A stretch of DNA of 64,000 bases from Oenanthe sinensis (GCA_028671895.1 CM053794.1:22244501-22308500); one strand, 5' to 3'. Positions 11,731 through 24,689 are shown, counted from the stretch's first letter. Numbers and translations are program-made. Notes: generated from the sequence alone by a model not told the origin.

Positions 11731-12748
11731 TTATGCCATTGCAGTGTTCACATAGTCCACGGAAATAACCTCAACATCAGCAGTTATGTTGTGCTTTGCT
11801 GCAAATTCAAGCATTTCTTGTGTTTCCTTCAGCCCCCCAATATTACTCCCAGCAAGAATTTTTCTCCCTGTTAAATTTTAGGCACATTTAGTTTTACAAC
11901 ATAATTTCAGTTAAAAATGATTGATGTAACAACATCCTGCGAATATATTTGTAATTAAATTAGCTAGGTATGTGGGTTGGATACTCACCCCTGAGTAAAT
12001 TGAACACTGGCACCTCAAGAGGCATTTCAGGTGTACCAACCATGACAAGCTTTCCATCAGGCTTTAGTAACCCAAGCAATGGTACCACAGAGTGAGTAGC
12101 AGATACAGTATCGATAATACCATCAAGCGAGCTCATTGCACCCTAAATTCGATCATTGGTAATTAGCTATATAATTCTTTAAAGCAAATCATTGAAAATT
12201 ATCTGTATGCTACAATTTAAGAAAATAAATAGATACCTGCATTTGTTCAGGGTAACGATTAATCAAAAATGAATCTGCACCGAGTTTTTCTAATGCTTCC
12301 TGCTTCTTGTTTTCAGAAGTACTTGTAACTGTAACATGTGCACCAAAAGCTTTTGTCATCTTCACAGCTACATGGCCGAGCCCACCTAGGCCTACAACAC
12401 CAACCTTAGTACCAGGCTTATCAAGTCCAAAGTGTCTGAGGGGACTATATGTTGTGATTCCAGCACATAGAAGAGGAGCACCAGAATCCAGGGGCAAATT
12501 ATCTGGCCAACGAACAACAAAGTGCTCATCTGCTATCATCGACTCAGAATACCCTCCGTATGTTTTGGTTCCATCAAAATTGGGGACACCATAGGGTCTG
12601 TACTTGCTTTGTACAGTGATTTTCCAAATATTTACAACATCTGGCACATGAACGGCAAGACCTGACCAAGACGCCTACAACTTTCTCACCCACCTTGAAT
12701 TTTTCTACTTTGCTCCCGATTTCAATTACTTCACCAACAATTTCATGT
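11731..12748 (-). pseudogene. Second dehydrogenase paralogue, unit A: truncated and frameshifted
   Basis: Three exons remain on the minus strand: 12237-12748, 11989-12142 and 11731-11867. Splice sites are intact, and the nucleotide-binding GLGGLG loop and LLCAG segment are present. Defects: exons 1-2 (catalytic CGICHSD and GHE) are missing. An extra base near 12594-12596 (GGG, where relic D at 58579 has GG) shifts the frame after the structural-zinc region. Exon 5 ends NTAMA-stop, losing the last 23 or so residues. Units B and C share the same lesions, so the copy died before the array expanded. A 145-codon open stretch downstream of the frameshift lacks the catalytic domain start, so I do not call a working protein. 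Confidence 0.88.
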
Positions 12749-13265
12749 CTGTATCAATTATAATAGGCATCAACTACAATTGGTTCTAGTAAATATGATC
12801 ATGCCATTTCTCCGGGACTTGTTATAACTCTTGTTCTGCATTATATATGTGCTCTCTAGATTAATTGAAATTAATTAAATTTAGGCATCTTCTGAAAAAA
12901 AATAAAATTGTACCTAATTGGCATTATAAACACGAAGTATACCAAATACAAGAACATGGTTTTAGAAAAATAAAATAAAACATAAGAACATTTAGATCAT
13001 TATAAAACAAAATAATGAAAAAATTAATGCATTTGAGGTTTGCATATGTAGAAATTTTTTCCACCAAACCATCGTAGCTACATAAACTCTTGATATAAAT
13101 AATAATGTCCATGGCAAATACTTCTTTTATCTTCTGGAGGACAGATCAAACACTTACACTACTAAACATCTAAATGACATCCAATTGCTTCGATTTGAAT
13201 TATCTGTAAATAGACATAATATTTAATAAAATTACACTTATACAAGCATTAAGGGTAAAAGTTAA
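12749..13265. other. Former intron 2 of the second paralogue
   Basis: Matches 58736-59265 in the D-side relic, where exon 2 is still found further upstream. No gene is seen. Confidence 0.6.
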
Positions 13266-13870
13266 TATGGACCCTGATCTCAGTGAGCCTGAGCACCCGC
13301 AACGCGAGTCAGTTTCCTCCTCGAGCCACGTGAAATGGGATAATTGTGCAAAATGATCCTGGTGGTGTAGCATTGTATGAGATAGGAGAGAAATGGGCGG
13401 TCCCTCCATGCCGGGACTGTCCCATTTGATTACTTTGGAATATTTTAATAACAATCACAAGTAACACTGCAGGCTTTACTTTTGCTTTTTCTATTTATTG
13501 TTACTAATTGTGCTTCCAACGTTAATATAACGTATACATTTCAAACATAAACTTTAAAAACGGTAACATTTTTTTCCTATAAATATTGAATTCTCATACC
13601 TTATTCATAATCTTTATATTCTCAAAAGAATTTAAATTTTTCTTTAGCAAAAGATGAATCCAAATAATTCCAACAATCATCCACCTTCAAACTCCTAAAA
13701 TTCAAATCCTCAATTTCCATACCAATATCTAAATTCCTGTTTTTCAAACCCACAAAATTATAATTTTAATTCTTAAAATCCGAATTCTTAATACCAATTT
13801 CCATATTCTCATAATTCTAAATTTCTATTTTCATGTCCTCAAAATTTATCAATATTTATATTTATCTATC
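13266..13870. mobile_element. Truncated PIF/Harbinger relic, unit A
   Basis: Homologous to the left part of the larger Harbinger element at 59270-59760. This includes the start of a degenerate first open reading frame (MNPNN...PPSN at 13652 onward, asparagine- and proline-rich, with stops). The transposase and right end are missing, and the sequence passes straight into spacer DNA near 13870-13890. Confidence 0.7.
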
Positions 13871-13889
13871 AACAATTAAGTATTAACAA

Positions 13890-15225
13890 TTGGTTTCAAT
13901 ATTTATCTATTATCTATCAACAGTTAAGGATTTTGTTCACAAGAAATACTACTGATCATGCACAACTGATAAGTGTTTGTTTACTCTTAATATTATCCCT
14001 ATATTTTAGTTATTTTGTATTGAATTGGATTTTTATTTAATAAATTTTAATGTTTTATTGCAGGATTTAAGGAGTTATAACAAAAGAAGCATTGAAACTT
14101 AAAAATGCAAGAGTTGAAGATTTATTTGTAGTAAATTCGAATTTCCTGGATAGCTTGTGCAGTCTTCACTGTTTGGGTTATAACTTGAGTTCTAGAAATC
14201 CGTTTTAGACGATTCAAGAGCCCACGTAAAGCTTTGGAAAAGATCTTTAATTCAAAGGTGGCCTTTAAATTTAATTCGAGCCGAATCAGTCAGAATCAGG
14301 GTCATCAATGTGCATCTATAAATAATGCTAGGCAGTGTCTTTGGACAAATGTTGTTTGACAAAAACATTTTATAAATACCATAACAAATAGAAGGGTTTT
14401 AATTTATCTATCCACACATTTAACTTAATCGCATAATTACAAGATTATATAATTCAGTTGTTCAGAATCTTACATCACAATTCAACTAATAGAACACTTT
14501 AAAGGGTACTAGATGATGGCCCGTGCCGCACCTATGCTAGCATTATATAATATCACAACACACTCTTTTAGGAAAACATTTTTTCAACGTAATTTTTGTA
14601 TTATACTCTTATATTTAATGTATTATTATATTTTTACAAATATTTCACATTCACATGTAATTATGTAAGTAATTCACCTCCACCCGCCATAAGATTCAGA
14701 ATTATTTTTAATTATGTTTCTTGTATAAATATTAAAGAAAGGCGATAATTATTGAAAAATAAAAAATTTATGTAAATAAAAAATATTTTTACATTCTAAA
14801 ATTATTTCTTATGTATTTTCATTTTTTTAAAATGATAAATTATATTATTATTAATAATATTGAGGAGTTTTTTTTTATAATCAAAATAAGACAATCACTG
14901 AAAAATACATCACCAATTCAGTTGCACACATATTGATCATAAATTTATAACAAAAAAATTAAATCTATTATAAAATAAATTATAAAATATATATGTTAAG
15001 TATCCCGGGACCTGAACGAGTGAAAGAACTAGTTAAATACTTTGATCATTAAAGCAGGAATAATGATCGAGCTGCATATTCCTAAAACATTGACGGTTAA
15101 ACCGTACAAAAATTAATTTAATTATTTATATGTATAACGCCCCAAATTTCAAAAACCAAAATAATAATAACTCATAGAATAAATGTTTTATTATCCAAGT
15201 GTTCGGAGACATCATATATATATAT
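13890..15225. other. Right-hand spacer of unit A
   Basis: AT-rich spacer homologous to 2070-3470. No gene is seen. The last 285 bp (about 14941-15225) recur as a direct duplication at 16155-16438, bracketing the transposon cluster. Confidence 0.6.
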
Positions 15226-15903
15226 AGGGTCCTGCTCAAATAGAAAATAACTTAGAATAGAAAATAGAAAATAAGATCTACACCACATATTCAATCTAAT
15301 CTAATGGCAAGGGGGAGCATCCACACACAAATGAAATACACCCTCATACACCCAATCCCACATAATCCCTCCGTTTTTAATTTGATTTTTCCCGTTAATT
15401 AGTGAAGTTTTTTTCAAATCTAACTTCACCACATTTTTCTCCATCTCCCAACAATCAGTTTGCATACCATATGTGATATATTCCGGTGACTTTTATTTTT
15501 TCGGCGATTTCCATTTTTTTTGTGAATCCGGGATATATAATTTAGTGATTTCTGTAATACAAATTAGTGATTTCTATAATACAAATTAGTGGTTTCTGTT
15601 ATATAATTTAGTGATTGAAGTTTGAATCTGATAAGTGACGAATTTATTTTAATTATAAATTATATTTGCCGAAATATAGCACATATGGTATGAAAACTGA
15701 TTGTTGGGAGATGAAAAAAAATGCGGTGAAGTTAGATTTGAAAAAAACTTTGTCAATTGACGGGAAAAATCAAATTAAAAACGGAGGAGAATAAATGAGA
15801 TTGTGTGTGTGAGGGTGTATATAATTTATGTGTGGGTGCGGCAGGTATAATGATAAGGTTTTCTATTTCTCATTTAAGTTATTTTCTATTTGAATAGGAC
15901 TCT
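15226..15903. mobile_element. TA-microsatellite-seeking transposon, unit A
   Basis: 678 bp. The left end is AGGGTCCTGCTCAAATAGAA and the right end reverse complement is AGAGTCCTATTCAAATAGAA. The inverted termini are about 45 bp. TA repeats lie on both sides. The interior has no coding potential; it contains repeated TTTAGTGATTTCTGT-type phrases also present in the 3471 element. Confidence 0.75.
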
Positions 15904-15913
15904 ATATATATAT

Positions 15914-16154
15914 AGGCAAATGCTCAAATAAAAACAAAGTGAAATCTAGAAACTAGAAACTAATCTAAGCCATATATTTAATCTAATCTAATGGCCCCTA
16001 GAGGGCACCTCACACAATTAAAATACACCCTCTCATATACAATATTATCTAATCCCCTCCGTTTTTAGTTTAAATTTTCCCGCCAATTGGTGAATCTTTT
16101 TTTAAATCTAACTTCACCACATTTTTTCTTATCTCCCAACGATCAGTTTACATA
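15914..16154. mobile_element. Truncated relative of the TA-seeking transposon
   Basis: Starts GGCAAATGCTCAAATAAAAA after a TA tract and shares internal phrases with the neighbouring element. It breaks off where the duplicated spacer segment begins, so its right end is lost. Confidence 0.6.
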
Positions 16155-16439
16155 CATATTGATCATAAATTTATAACAAAAAATTTAAATCTATTATAAA
16201 ATAAATTATAATATATATATGTTAAGTATCTCGGGCCCTGCACGAGTGAAAGAACTAGCTAAATACTTTGATCATTAAAGCAGGAATAATGATCGAGCTG
16301 CATATTCCTAAAACACTGATGGTTAAACCATACAAAAATTAATTTAATTATTTATATGTATGACGCCCCAAATTTCAAAAATCAAAATAATAATAGCTCA
16401 TAGAATAAATGTTTTATTATCCAAGTGTTCGGAGACATC

Positions 16440-16479
<40 letters not shown>

Positions 16480-16939
16480 TTCAGTCGGTTAGATGATGAA
16501 TTTTATTAAATGAAATAAACTGTTCCGATTAAAATTGTATTTTAATACACTTCATTTATAAATTATTTTCCCCACTAAAAAAACAGTTAACACAAAAAAA
16601 AGACCAAAGTTAAGTATACCTCAAAAGGCCAAAGTTAAATTGTATATGCCCGTACTTTTAGCCGCATGATTTTTATTTGAGTTTTTTCACATATCGTAAA
16701 GAGTTGATTATATAATTAAAAATATTATTTGTAAATTTTTTATTTCGTAAATTAAAATATTGATAAATACTTTTATTCATAATTTTATTAATGAAACATT
16801 TTATTCAAGATATTATAGTTGAATTATTTGCATGCCTATTATTTATTTAAAATAATTGTTAATCAGATAAACCGAACCTATAATTAACCTTTTATTTGTT
16901 TTTTTAATGATCTATATCACTATCCAAGTTTAATTTCAT
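16155..16939. repeat. Duplicated spacer segment and 3' spacer of unit A
   Basis: 16155-16438 repeats 14941-15225 in direct orientation, here with an unoccupied (TA)n tract (16441-16476). The rest matches 4340-4805. No gene is seen. Confidence 0.65.
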
Positions 16940-17479
16940 TGATGTTTTTGGAAGATTTGTTCAGACGTTTCAGAGTTTCAAGTGTCGGACTGCACAGGTG
17001 TTGATTTGGAAGGGCTCTGCAATAAGTTTTATTTATATACGAGCTTATCTGCAGAAAATTTTCAGAGTTTTAAGAGCCAGACCTGTTCGTTTTGTTCTTG
17101 CGACCAAAAAATTGAAATGTTCGCAGACAGGCTTTGGAGCAGATGGAGTTGTGTTGGCCGGGATGCTAGAGCTGTAGTTTCTTTAATTTTGTGGAGGGTT
17201 ACAAACGGGGTGCAGGATCCTGATGTAAATCGTTTTTTGGTTCAAGCTTCCAAAAACTGCAGCTGGATCCTGGATTCTTCTCCCAGTTTTGCAGGGAAGC
17301 TCAGTTGGTCTGGCGTTATGCAGGTGTGTTTGGCAGGATGGCTGCAGATGATGGTTTTGGTTTTTCTCGTGGAGTATGTTCCATGGGTTTCTTGTTTTTG
17401 TTTCTCGAGTGCTCTCTTGTACATATTTTTTATTAATATATCTTGTTGAGGTGCCGTCCTCATTTACCCAAAAAAAAAA
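16940..17479 (+). mobile_element. Probable 5'-truncated LINE tail with poly(A), unit A
   Basis: A GC-richer block ends in TTGAGGTGCCGTCCTCATTT followed by ACCC and an A run (17470-17479), like plant L1-type LINE 3' ends. A 155-codon plus-strand frame (16982-17449) shows no domain I recognise. The block is absent from the older flank at 4805, so it is an insertion. The clear target duplication expected of a LINE was not found. The whole 16937-17770 segment may be one insertion. Confidence 0.5.
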
Positions 17480-17898
17480 TTCATCTAAAACTTCATTTAC
17501 ACTTTTATATTTTGATGGTAGATTACTCCCTTGTCCCAAATTAACTGTCTTGTTTGATTTTTTTGTGGTCAATTTGATTCAACTTTGATTGAAAATTAAA
17601 AATTATTTCTTTTATAATTTCAAAAAACTGAAACGTATATTTTAAAAGAAATTAGATATATTTTTCGATGATACATTTTTTATATTTTTTTTAATTATAT
17701 GCTATACGAGTAAAATCAGCTGGAGCTATGAAGTGCTGTTTCATACTTTATTTATTGAAAGCTATATTGTTCATATAATTTGCAGAAATAACAAAATACA
17801 AAGCATAGCCACCACAATTTACAGAACCAATGTCTGTAAACATAGATATCTAACCAAAGAAAATGCACTTAGAACAACAATAAAACTCTGCCCAAACT
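17480..17898. other. Spacer to gene B stop, including possible MITE end
   Basis: No gene is supported. TACTCCCTTGTCCCAAATTA at about 17523 resembles one end of a Stowaway-type MITE, but no matching second end was found. The ATTTT at 17509-17513 is the unoccupied counterpart of the LTR retrotransposon target in unit C. Confidence 0.4.
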
Positions 17899-19861
17899 TC
17901 ACTCAGTATTCAACGTATTTGCAACGTCGATGACAAACCTGTATCGAACATCAGACTTCACGAGTCTCTCCATCGCAGTGTTCACATAGTCGATTGGAAT
18001 AACTTCAACATCAGCTGTTATGTTGTGCTTCGCAGCAAAATCAAGCATTTCTTGTGTTTCTTTCAGTCCACCGATATTACTTCCAGCAAGAATCTTTCTC
18101 CCTGACACATGTTAATTGCATTTTTAGTACTGTATGGACTAATTGCATTTTGCAAAATTACTGATGAATAACACAGTTGAGTTAAATGCTCACCCATAAG
18201 CAAAGGGAACACTGGCACCTCAAGAGGCTTTTCCGGTCCACCAACAGTGACGAGCTTTCCATTAGGCTTTAATAACCCAAGCAATGGACCAATAGGGTGA
18301 TTAGCAGATACAGTATCAATAATACCATCAAGTGAGTTCATTGCGCCCTAAATGAATACGAAGAACGATAATTAGTAATTAAATACTTGAAGCAGATCTT
18401 ACACAAAAAATTGAACTCGAATGCTAATTCCAAATCTTAGCAGACACCTGCAATTGTTCTGGGTCACGACTTATCAGAAATGAATCTGCCCCGAGATTTT
18501 CCAATGCTTCCTTCTTTTTGCTTTCGGAAGTACTTATAACTGTAACATGTGCACCAAAAGCTTTTGCGAACTTGACAGCTACATGGCCGAGGCCACCTAA
18601 GCCCACAACACCGACCTTGGTACCAGGCTTGTCAAGTGCAAAGTATTTCAGGGGACTATAAGTTGTGATCCCAGCACATAAAAGAGGAGCACCAGAATCA
18701 AGCGGCAAATTCTCTGGCCAACGAACAACGAAGTGCTCATCCACAACCATTGACTCAGAATACCCTCCGTATGTAGTGGTTCCATCAAAATATGATCCAC
18801 CATAAGTCCATATTTGCTTTGCACAGTGATTCTCCATATCGTCGCTGCAACTATCACACGAACCACAGGAGCCGACTAAGCACCCTATTCCAACATTATC
18901 TCCAACCTTGACTTTTTCCACTTTGCTCCCAACTCCAGTTACCACACCAACAATTTCGTGTCTGTATACATAATATTAGTTATCAATTATCATCGATTCA
19001 AGTAAATAAGATCATGTCCTTTCCAGAATTATTATCTATTTCTCAATTGTCCTGATTAGAGCATTAAGAAGGACCTGCGCCTAAAGTTTCTTCAGTACTA
19101 CTTATTTTATTCATCAGACCCCAAAATAATTATACACAAACAAATAGCATATGAGTACGATAAATTATGTATAACCACAGGCCGATCTTTAATTAGGCTG
19201 CAGGGGCCATGGCCCCGGTCAAAGAAAATGAGTTATATATTATAGGAAACACAATTAATAAAATAGGAAACACTTTTGAAACCGACATATTGTTCATCAC
19301 ATCGTCCTAAGATTATTTATTATCTTTATAATCATCTTATTCTCCGCCAACATGCATAAAACAAGATATTATTTAAAGATATAAAATACATAAACAAACG
19401 CACATGTTATCTTGTTTAAAAAATCGAAAAATATAAACAGGGAGAGGTACGTACCCTGGAACAACAGGATACTTGGTGAATCCCCATTCATTCTTGACGG
19501 TGTGAAGATCAGAATGACATATTCCACAATACAACACTTTCAACCTCACATCTTTATCACCTGTTGCCCTGCACCACCCATAACAACATTAATAAATAAA
19601 AAGATTTTCTTGATCCAAATGACCCATAATAACGGTATAAATTATAAACCGACAAGGAAAATCGAACCTATGACCTGTTGTACCGTTAGAATATAATATA
19701 TGAATATACGATCCTGATAAGTCGGTATCCTAAGAGGTTATAAAATTAAAATTGACTATGTACCTTCTTGAAAACTTAAAAGGAGAAAGAACTCCAGTTG
19801 TGTCACTAGCAGCCCAGCCAAAAGCCCTGACAGGGTGTTCAGTTTCTGATGATTTTGCCAT
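17899..19861 (-). CDS. MTD: Mannitol dehydrogenase-like / CAD-like alcohol dehydrogenase, copy B
   Basis: Exons 19764-19861, 19455-19568, 18448-18961, 18194-18347 and 17899-18101 (minus), with the same phases as copy A, give 360 residues. All zinc ligands and the GLGGLG loop described for copy A are present. It has Gly243 and Asn302, where copy A has Ser and Ile. The protein is the same as copies C and D in every exon compared. Intron 1 is slightly longer than in copy A. The gene appears fully functional by sequence. Substrate is inferred from family resemblance only. Confidence 0.88.
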
Positions 19862-19947
19862 TTAAACAACTTTTCGAGATGGTAAAATGAAAAACAAGAG
19901 ACTAGAGAAATGAGTGTTTGTGCTAACAAAAAGAGAGGTTGAGTGGG

Positions 19948-19957
19948 TATATATATA
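19948..19957 (-). promoter_or_regulatory. Candidate TATA box of gene B
   Basis: TATATATATA about 90 bp upstream of the ATG at 19861. Just beyond it, units B-D share a sequence (AAGTTATGAAAATGAATATT) that copy A lacks. Confidence 0.5.
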
Positions 19958-20112
19958 GTAATGCGAAGTTATGAAAATGAATATTATTGTACTCGAAACT
20001 TCGAGAGTGACGCAGGCGGTGATGCATATCCTAGGACAGGCAAAACCTGACTTGACTTCCTAACTTCTCAAATAAAACTTGAATTCTATACTACATTCCA
20101 CTTTTTTTTATA

Positions 20113-20265
20113 CTCCCTCCCGTTACTATTTTTTACTCTTAAAAATAGTTGCATGCATAAGTTATTTTTTCAATTTAATCAAAATATAATATTAAAATTT
20201 TATTAAAAAAAAATAAATAATAAAGATAATTTATTAAGCGATATTTATTTTTAAGAATAGAGGAG
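20113..20265. mobile_element. Stowaway-like MITE upstream of gene B
   Basis: Same insertion as at 7152-7304. Left end CTCCCTCCCGTTACTATTTT; TA on both sides. Confidence 0.55.
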
Positions 20266-23143
20266 TACTACGTTATTTTAACATATGTTTTGTAAATACT
20301 TGTACTTTTAATAGATTTTGAACGTTGGACCTGCCGTTTTCTGATATATACTCCTGTTTATTTTGTTGAGTGTCCTGTGCATAAGAGTTAAGACAAGAGA
20401 TGCACTGAAAATTTATAGGGCCGGATTTTGATTCGATTTGAAAGTTTTAAATTTTTTAATTAAAATTTGGTCCGATTTTTAATTTTTATCAGGTTGGATT
20501 GAGGTTGAAGGAATATTTGGTTCCTTTAAGATCTTATAAATGGGATATATCGGATTTTTATTTGAACCTAATTAGATTTTATAAATATTAGTAATATAAA
20601 TTCAATAAAATTATATATACATTAAATGATACGTAATTCATTAATATAAATGATAGTCATTGTCCATTCCTTTGATTTTTTTGTTTTAAAATTAATATTT
20701 TATTTGTCCACTTAATATATATCTTATTCATAATATATATATATATATAATTGTAAATTAATTGTTTTTAATTATTAATTCATAAATATATATGTGTGTA
20801 AATTTGCGCTACCTGTAAATATATACATACATATAAATATACAAATGTGTATATATATATATAACTCGACTTGAATGATGCATGTATATTTTAAATTTAT
20901 TTATATATAATTTAAATATTTTAAAATAAAATTTATATTTAATTCATTATTATATATTTACATTATTTTAATTTTTATTTTCATGTCACAAATACGATGA
21001 TTTTGAAATTTTGATTTTAATTACAGATTAAATTTAATATTATATAATAAAAATCTGAAAATGGTTCAATTTTACTTTGATTCAATTTGTTCACGAATAA
21101 ACTTTTGTTCGACTCGTTTATTATTAAGTCGAGTTTAAACATCAGTTTTTTATTCGATTAGAAAATTTGGCTCGATTCGATTCGTTTAAAAAATTTAAGA
21201 CTCGGCTTGAGTAAAATTCGATTAGAGTCCGTATATTTATAGCCCTATACTCCTAAAAAATATTTATCAATTTGATACTGTAGTGAATTTTTGTAAATAA
21301 TTTCAAATATATAAATACAATGAATAAATAGATTTTCATAAATACAAAAATTGTGTATTACTCTATCAATTTATCATCAATTCCATCAATTTTTGATGAA
21401 ATGAATAATGAATTAATATATTTTGATTTTAATAAATCAATAAAGAATTGCTACATTGTTAAATTGCAATATTTTCTTTTCAATGGTTCATACTCTTAGG
21501 GCATCTAATAAACTCTTAATTTGTTTTCCAAAAATATTATAAATAATACGATTCCTACTAATTTAAGGCATTTGTTAGCGGTTTTACAACTTATACGCAA
21601 ATGCATGTATTTCAACAAGTAGTATATAATTCATTCCCACAATGACTAACTTTAAGTTGCTAACTACCACACAACATTGTTCAATTAATTCAAATCAAAT
21701 AATGATTGATTTAAAAGAAAAATTGTTATCCCTAAAAAGAAACTAACACAAATAAAATTACCAAGATTAATAAAACTAGACCTTCAACTTCATCTAATGT
21801 TCTTTAATAAGTACATTCGCATCTCTACTCTAGTTCTTCAATTGCTAATATAAGGTTTTTAAGTACTCATGAGAACCTTCTGAATCTCAAGTGCTTCTAT
21901 TTCAACAATTAACCTCCATATTCCTATGTAGAATTTAAATTATTGAACAACATTAAACATAATCTTAATCGGACTACTTAAGGTATTCAGGTATATTCAT
22001 ATCCTAAACAAAAATTAACATATTGTTAATCTCAAGCTATAGTAAAAGGGTCTCAATTTATGATACTCTTCCAAGCCAACCTAAACAACCAATTCAATTT
22101 CAAGATTGATCATTCCTTGAAAAGCATTAAGAATAAATTTCTATGAGCAATTGTAATCACACCAAAATAGAGAATTAAAGAATACTTATATATAAACATA
22201 AGAATCCATTAAAAGACTAGAAAGAGATTTAGTTCAACATCACAAAAGAGTGTAAAGAATACAAGAATGAAGACATGATAACAAGTTTACAATAAAGAAA
22301 AGTGAAGAAGAGAAGATAAAACTCTAGAATTATTCTTCTCCCTTGAATCTTCTTCCTTGTTCTTGCGTGTAACTGTCAGGGCTAGGGCTTCCTTCCGTGT
22401 ATCATTTTTCTCCAAAGTCACGTTCTTTTTCTCTGTCTACTGAATATCTATCATAAAATCTGATATCTTTCCTATATAAAAGTTTTTTTTTCTCTCTCTA
22501 CTGAATATCTATCATAAAATCTGATATCTTTCCTATATAAAAGTGTATTAGTATTATTTAATAATAATACAATAGGAGTTTCCTAATTAGAATAGGATTT
22601 CAAAGAAGGAAATTCGAGTTGTCTGTTTATGGCACTTTTTTGGGCAGTTTGGGAGTTCAATAAAATCTGAAATTATACTTGAATTAAAGATCTTCTCGCA
22701 AGCTTTCCAATGACATCTGCGCAGCTTGACCCCAAAATCCGAATTTAGCTAGAATTAACTTCAAATTGTGCAACTTTTCCTCCAATTCTTCTATTATAAG
22801 AATTCTCAATCTCCTACAAGAAAATATAAAATTAAATTAAATAAAACTTCAATTTCATGTAAAAATAAATAAAAATGCAAGGAAAATATAATCATATAGA
22901 TCACACATCAGCATTATATTATATGTCAGTTTTTCCAACACTTTTTATATTTTCTCTTTATTATTATTCCAATATTAAAAAAAAATGACGAAAAGTGATG
23001 GAAATCAAGATTAAAAAAACGAGACATGAATATTTTGTTTTGAAAACAAAATTTGTGTGAAAATAAGATGAGAAATAAGTCAAAGTTTTTTAAAAATAAG
23101 GAAAGAAATTTATGTGCCATATCAATTCATTATTTATTTTATA
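20266..23143. other. Transposon-derived spacer, unit B
   Basis: Counterpart of 7305-10182, including the possible hAT-like element (about 20412-21251, with a short (TA)n near 20732-20748) and the roughly 60-bp direct duplication near 22437-22545. No gene is supported. Confidence 0.45.
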
Positions 23144-24369
23144 TGTGTTTGGTTGGGATGAATAAATATGAAAGGAATTTAATGAGATTTGAAGTATATT
23201 ACGGGTAAAAATTCAAAAATCTCATTTCTTCCTTATTTTATTCATAACAATTTAAAGTAAAAAAAAAAGTCTCCATAATTTGAGATAGAATGACCCATTC
23301 TATCTCATAACTCATTTTCTATTCTCCCTCATATTCATTTTCTTTCATCATAAAAATTTTACTCTCATTCATTTTTATTTCATATCCTCCGAGGGGCGGA
23401 CCTGGGGCTGGGCTAAGGTTGGCTCCAGCCCAGGTCAAAATCTGGCAGTCCATGTAATAATATATAGGCTACAGTTAAATCTAGCCCCAGTGAAATAGTT
23501 GCAACCCCGTTAATAAATGCTTCTCCTGCCTCCATTACGCAATAGTTATGCGGATTTAGCTGTTGAATATTTACCCAAGATCAATGATTATATTATGAAA
23601 TTATAAAATCTGAGATTTATTATGGGAATAAATTAGGAATATATTCGATTATGATTCTGAGAAGGCCGAGGCAGCTAGAAATCAGTATTATTATTATAAG
23701 TTATGACAAATATTAACTCTTCTAAGATGGAGATTGAATTTTTTTCAAAAAAAAGGAGATTGAGATTGAAATTAAAAAAAAGTTATTTATATTATTATTA
23801 ATATTTTATAATTTTCATTCATATTTCTATATTTGTTTAATTAGATAATATGACAAATTTAAATGAGTTTAGTAAAAAAATCAAAGCGAGTATTATTTTC
23901 AGACAGAAGGGGTATTATATTATTATTAATTTAAATATTTTTTGTATATTTATTTTTATACATTTTGCACCGATTAAATATTAACCTTTTTGTTTATGTC
24001 GATTAATTTATAGGAGGCTTACGAAATTTTACATGTTGGCCAATAATCTAGTTTTGCAGAATGATTTTCATATTAAGTAAATAAACTAGTTTCACCGTGA
24101 GCTTGCATTTTAAGTAAATTATTATATTTATACTTTAAATTTTTATCTAATTAAATTTCTCCGAGCTTTCATTTGGTTGAAATTCTGATTTTGATTTACA
24201 TTTTAAACTTATTTTCCTCATTTATTTCTTTGTATTGAATTTGCGGAAAGAAAATTTTTACTGCAGCCCCGGTGGATTTAAAATCCTGGATCCGCCCCTG
24301 TATCCACCCTTCCAACCCGATTATTTTCACTTATTTCAACCTATTTCATTTTATCTCCAACCAAACACA
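23144..24369. mobile_element. Fold-back MITE interrupted by hAT, unit B
   Basis: Same TGTGTTTGGTTGG/CCAACCAAACACA termini and central hairpin as at 10183-11410. The right arm carries a 3-bp deletion shared with unit C. Confidence 0.7.
23391..24300. mobile_element. hAT-type non-autonomous transposon, unit B
   Basis: Counterpart of 10430-11338. The left target copy has mutated to TATCCTCC (23383-23390), while the right copy remains TATCCACC. Confidence 0.8.
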
Positions 24370-24689
24370 ACAGTTCCTGGAAAAATTGATTAATATTGAA
24401 TGATTTATGCTGTCGAAATTAACTCTTTTATTTTTTTCAAAATATAGGCATACAAAAAAGTGACGGGGATATCAACATACAAGAATGGCATTCATATTCA
24501 TATAAAATAATAATACGAGGGAATCACAGAAATATGTTGGTAGTTGGGGGTACAGATAAGGGAATTGAGAGAAGGCATCTTTTTTGGATGGGAGAAAGTA
24601 GTCATGGTCCGATATGATTCTGTATGAGCTATTCTGAGAATACAGCAGCTAACAGGACTGAACCTTGTACTAAACAAAAACAATGTGCA

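Larger units (their letters stand above)
4928..17898. repeat. Tandem array unit A (12,971 bp)
   Basis: First full unit of the array, counted from the stop codon of the intact gene to the next one. Order: intact dehydrogenase (minus), promoter MITE, AT-rich element, TE-derived spacer, nested MITE/hAT, second dehydrogenase pseudogene, Harbinger relic, spacer with TA-seeking elements, LINE-like insertion. The left part (to about 11450) carries many private differences from units B and C. The right part (from about 14870) agrees with B against C. Confidence 0.92.

Noticed and set aside
12307..12594. 95-codon plus-strand frame (also in units B and C, and similar frames at 1524-1778)
   Set aside because: It lies antisense to dehydrogenase exon 3 and exists only because of that exon's codon pattern.
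11731..12748. Second dehydrogenase paralogue as a working gene
   Set aside because: It lacks exons 1-2 with the catalytic residues, has a frameshift and a truncated last exon.
13200..13454. 84-codon minus-strand frame in units A-C
   Set aside because: It falls over the edge of the Harbinger relic, and the homologous D-side sequence does not keep the frame.
16982..17449. 155-codon plus-strand frame repeated in units A-C
   Set aside because: It lies in a LINE-like insertion, has no recognisable domain, and overlaps a 129-codon frame on the other strand in A and B. Conservation only reflects recent duplication.
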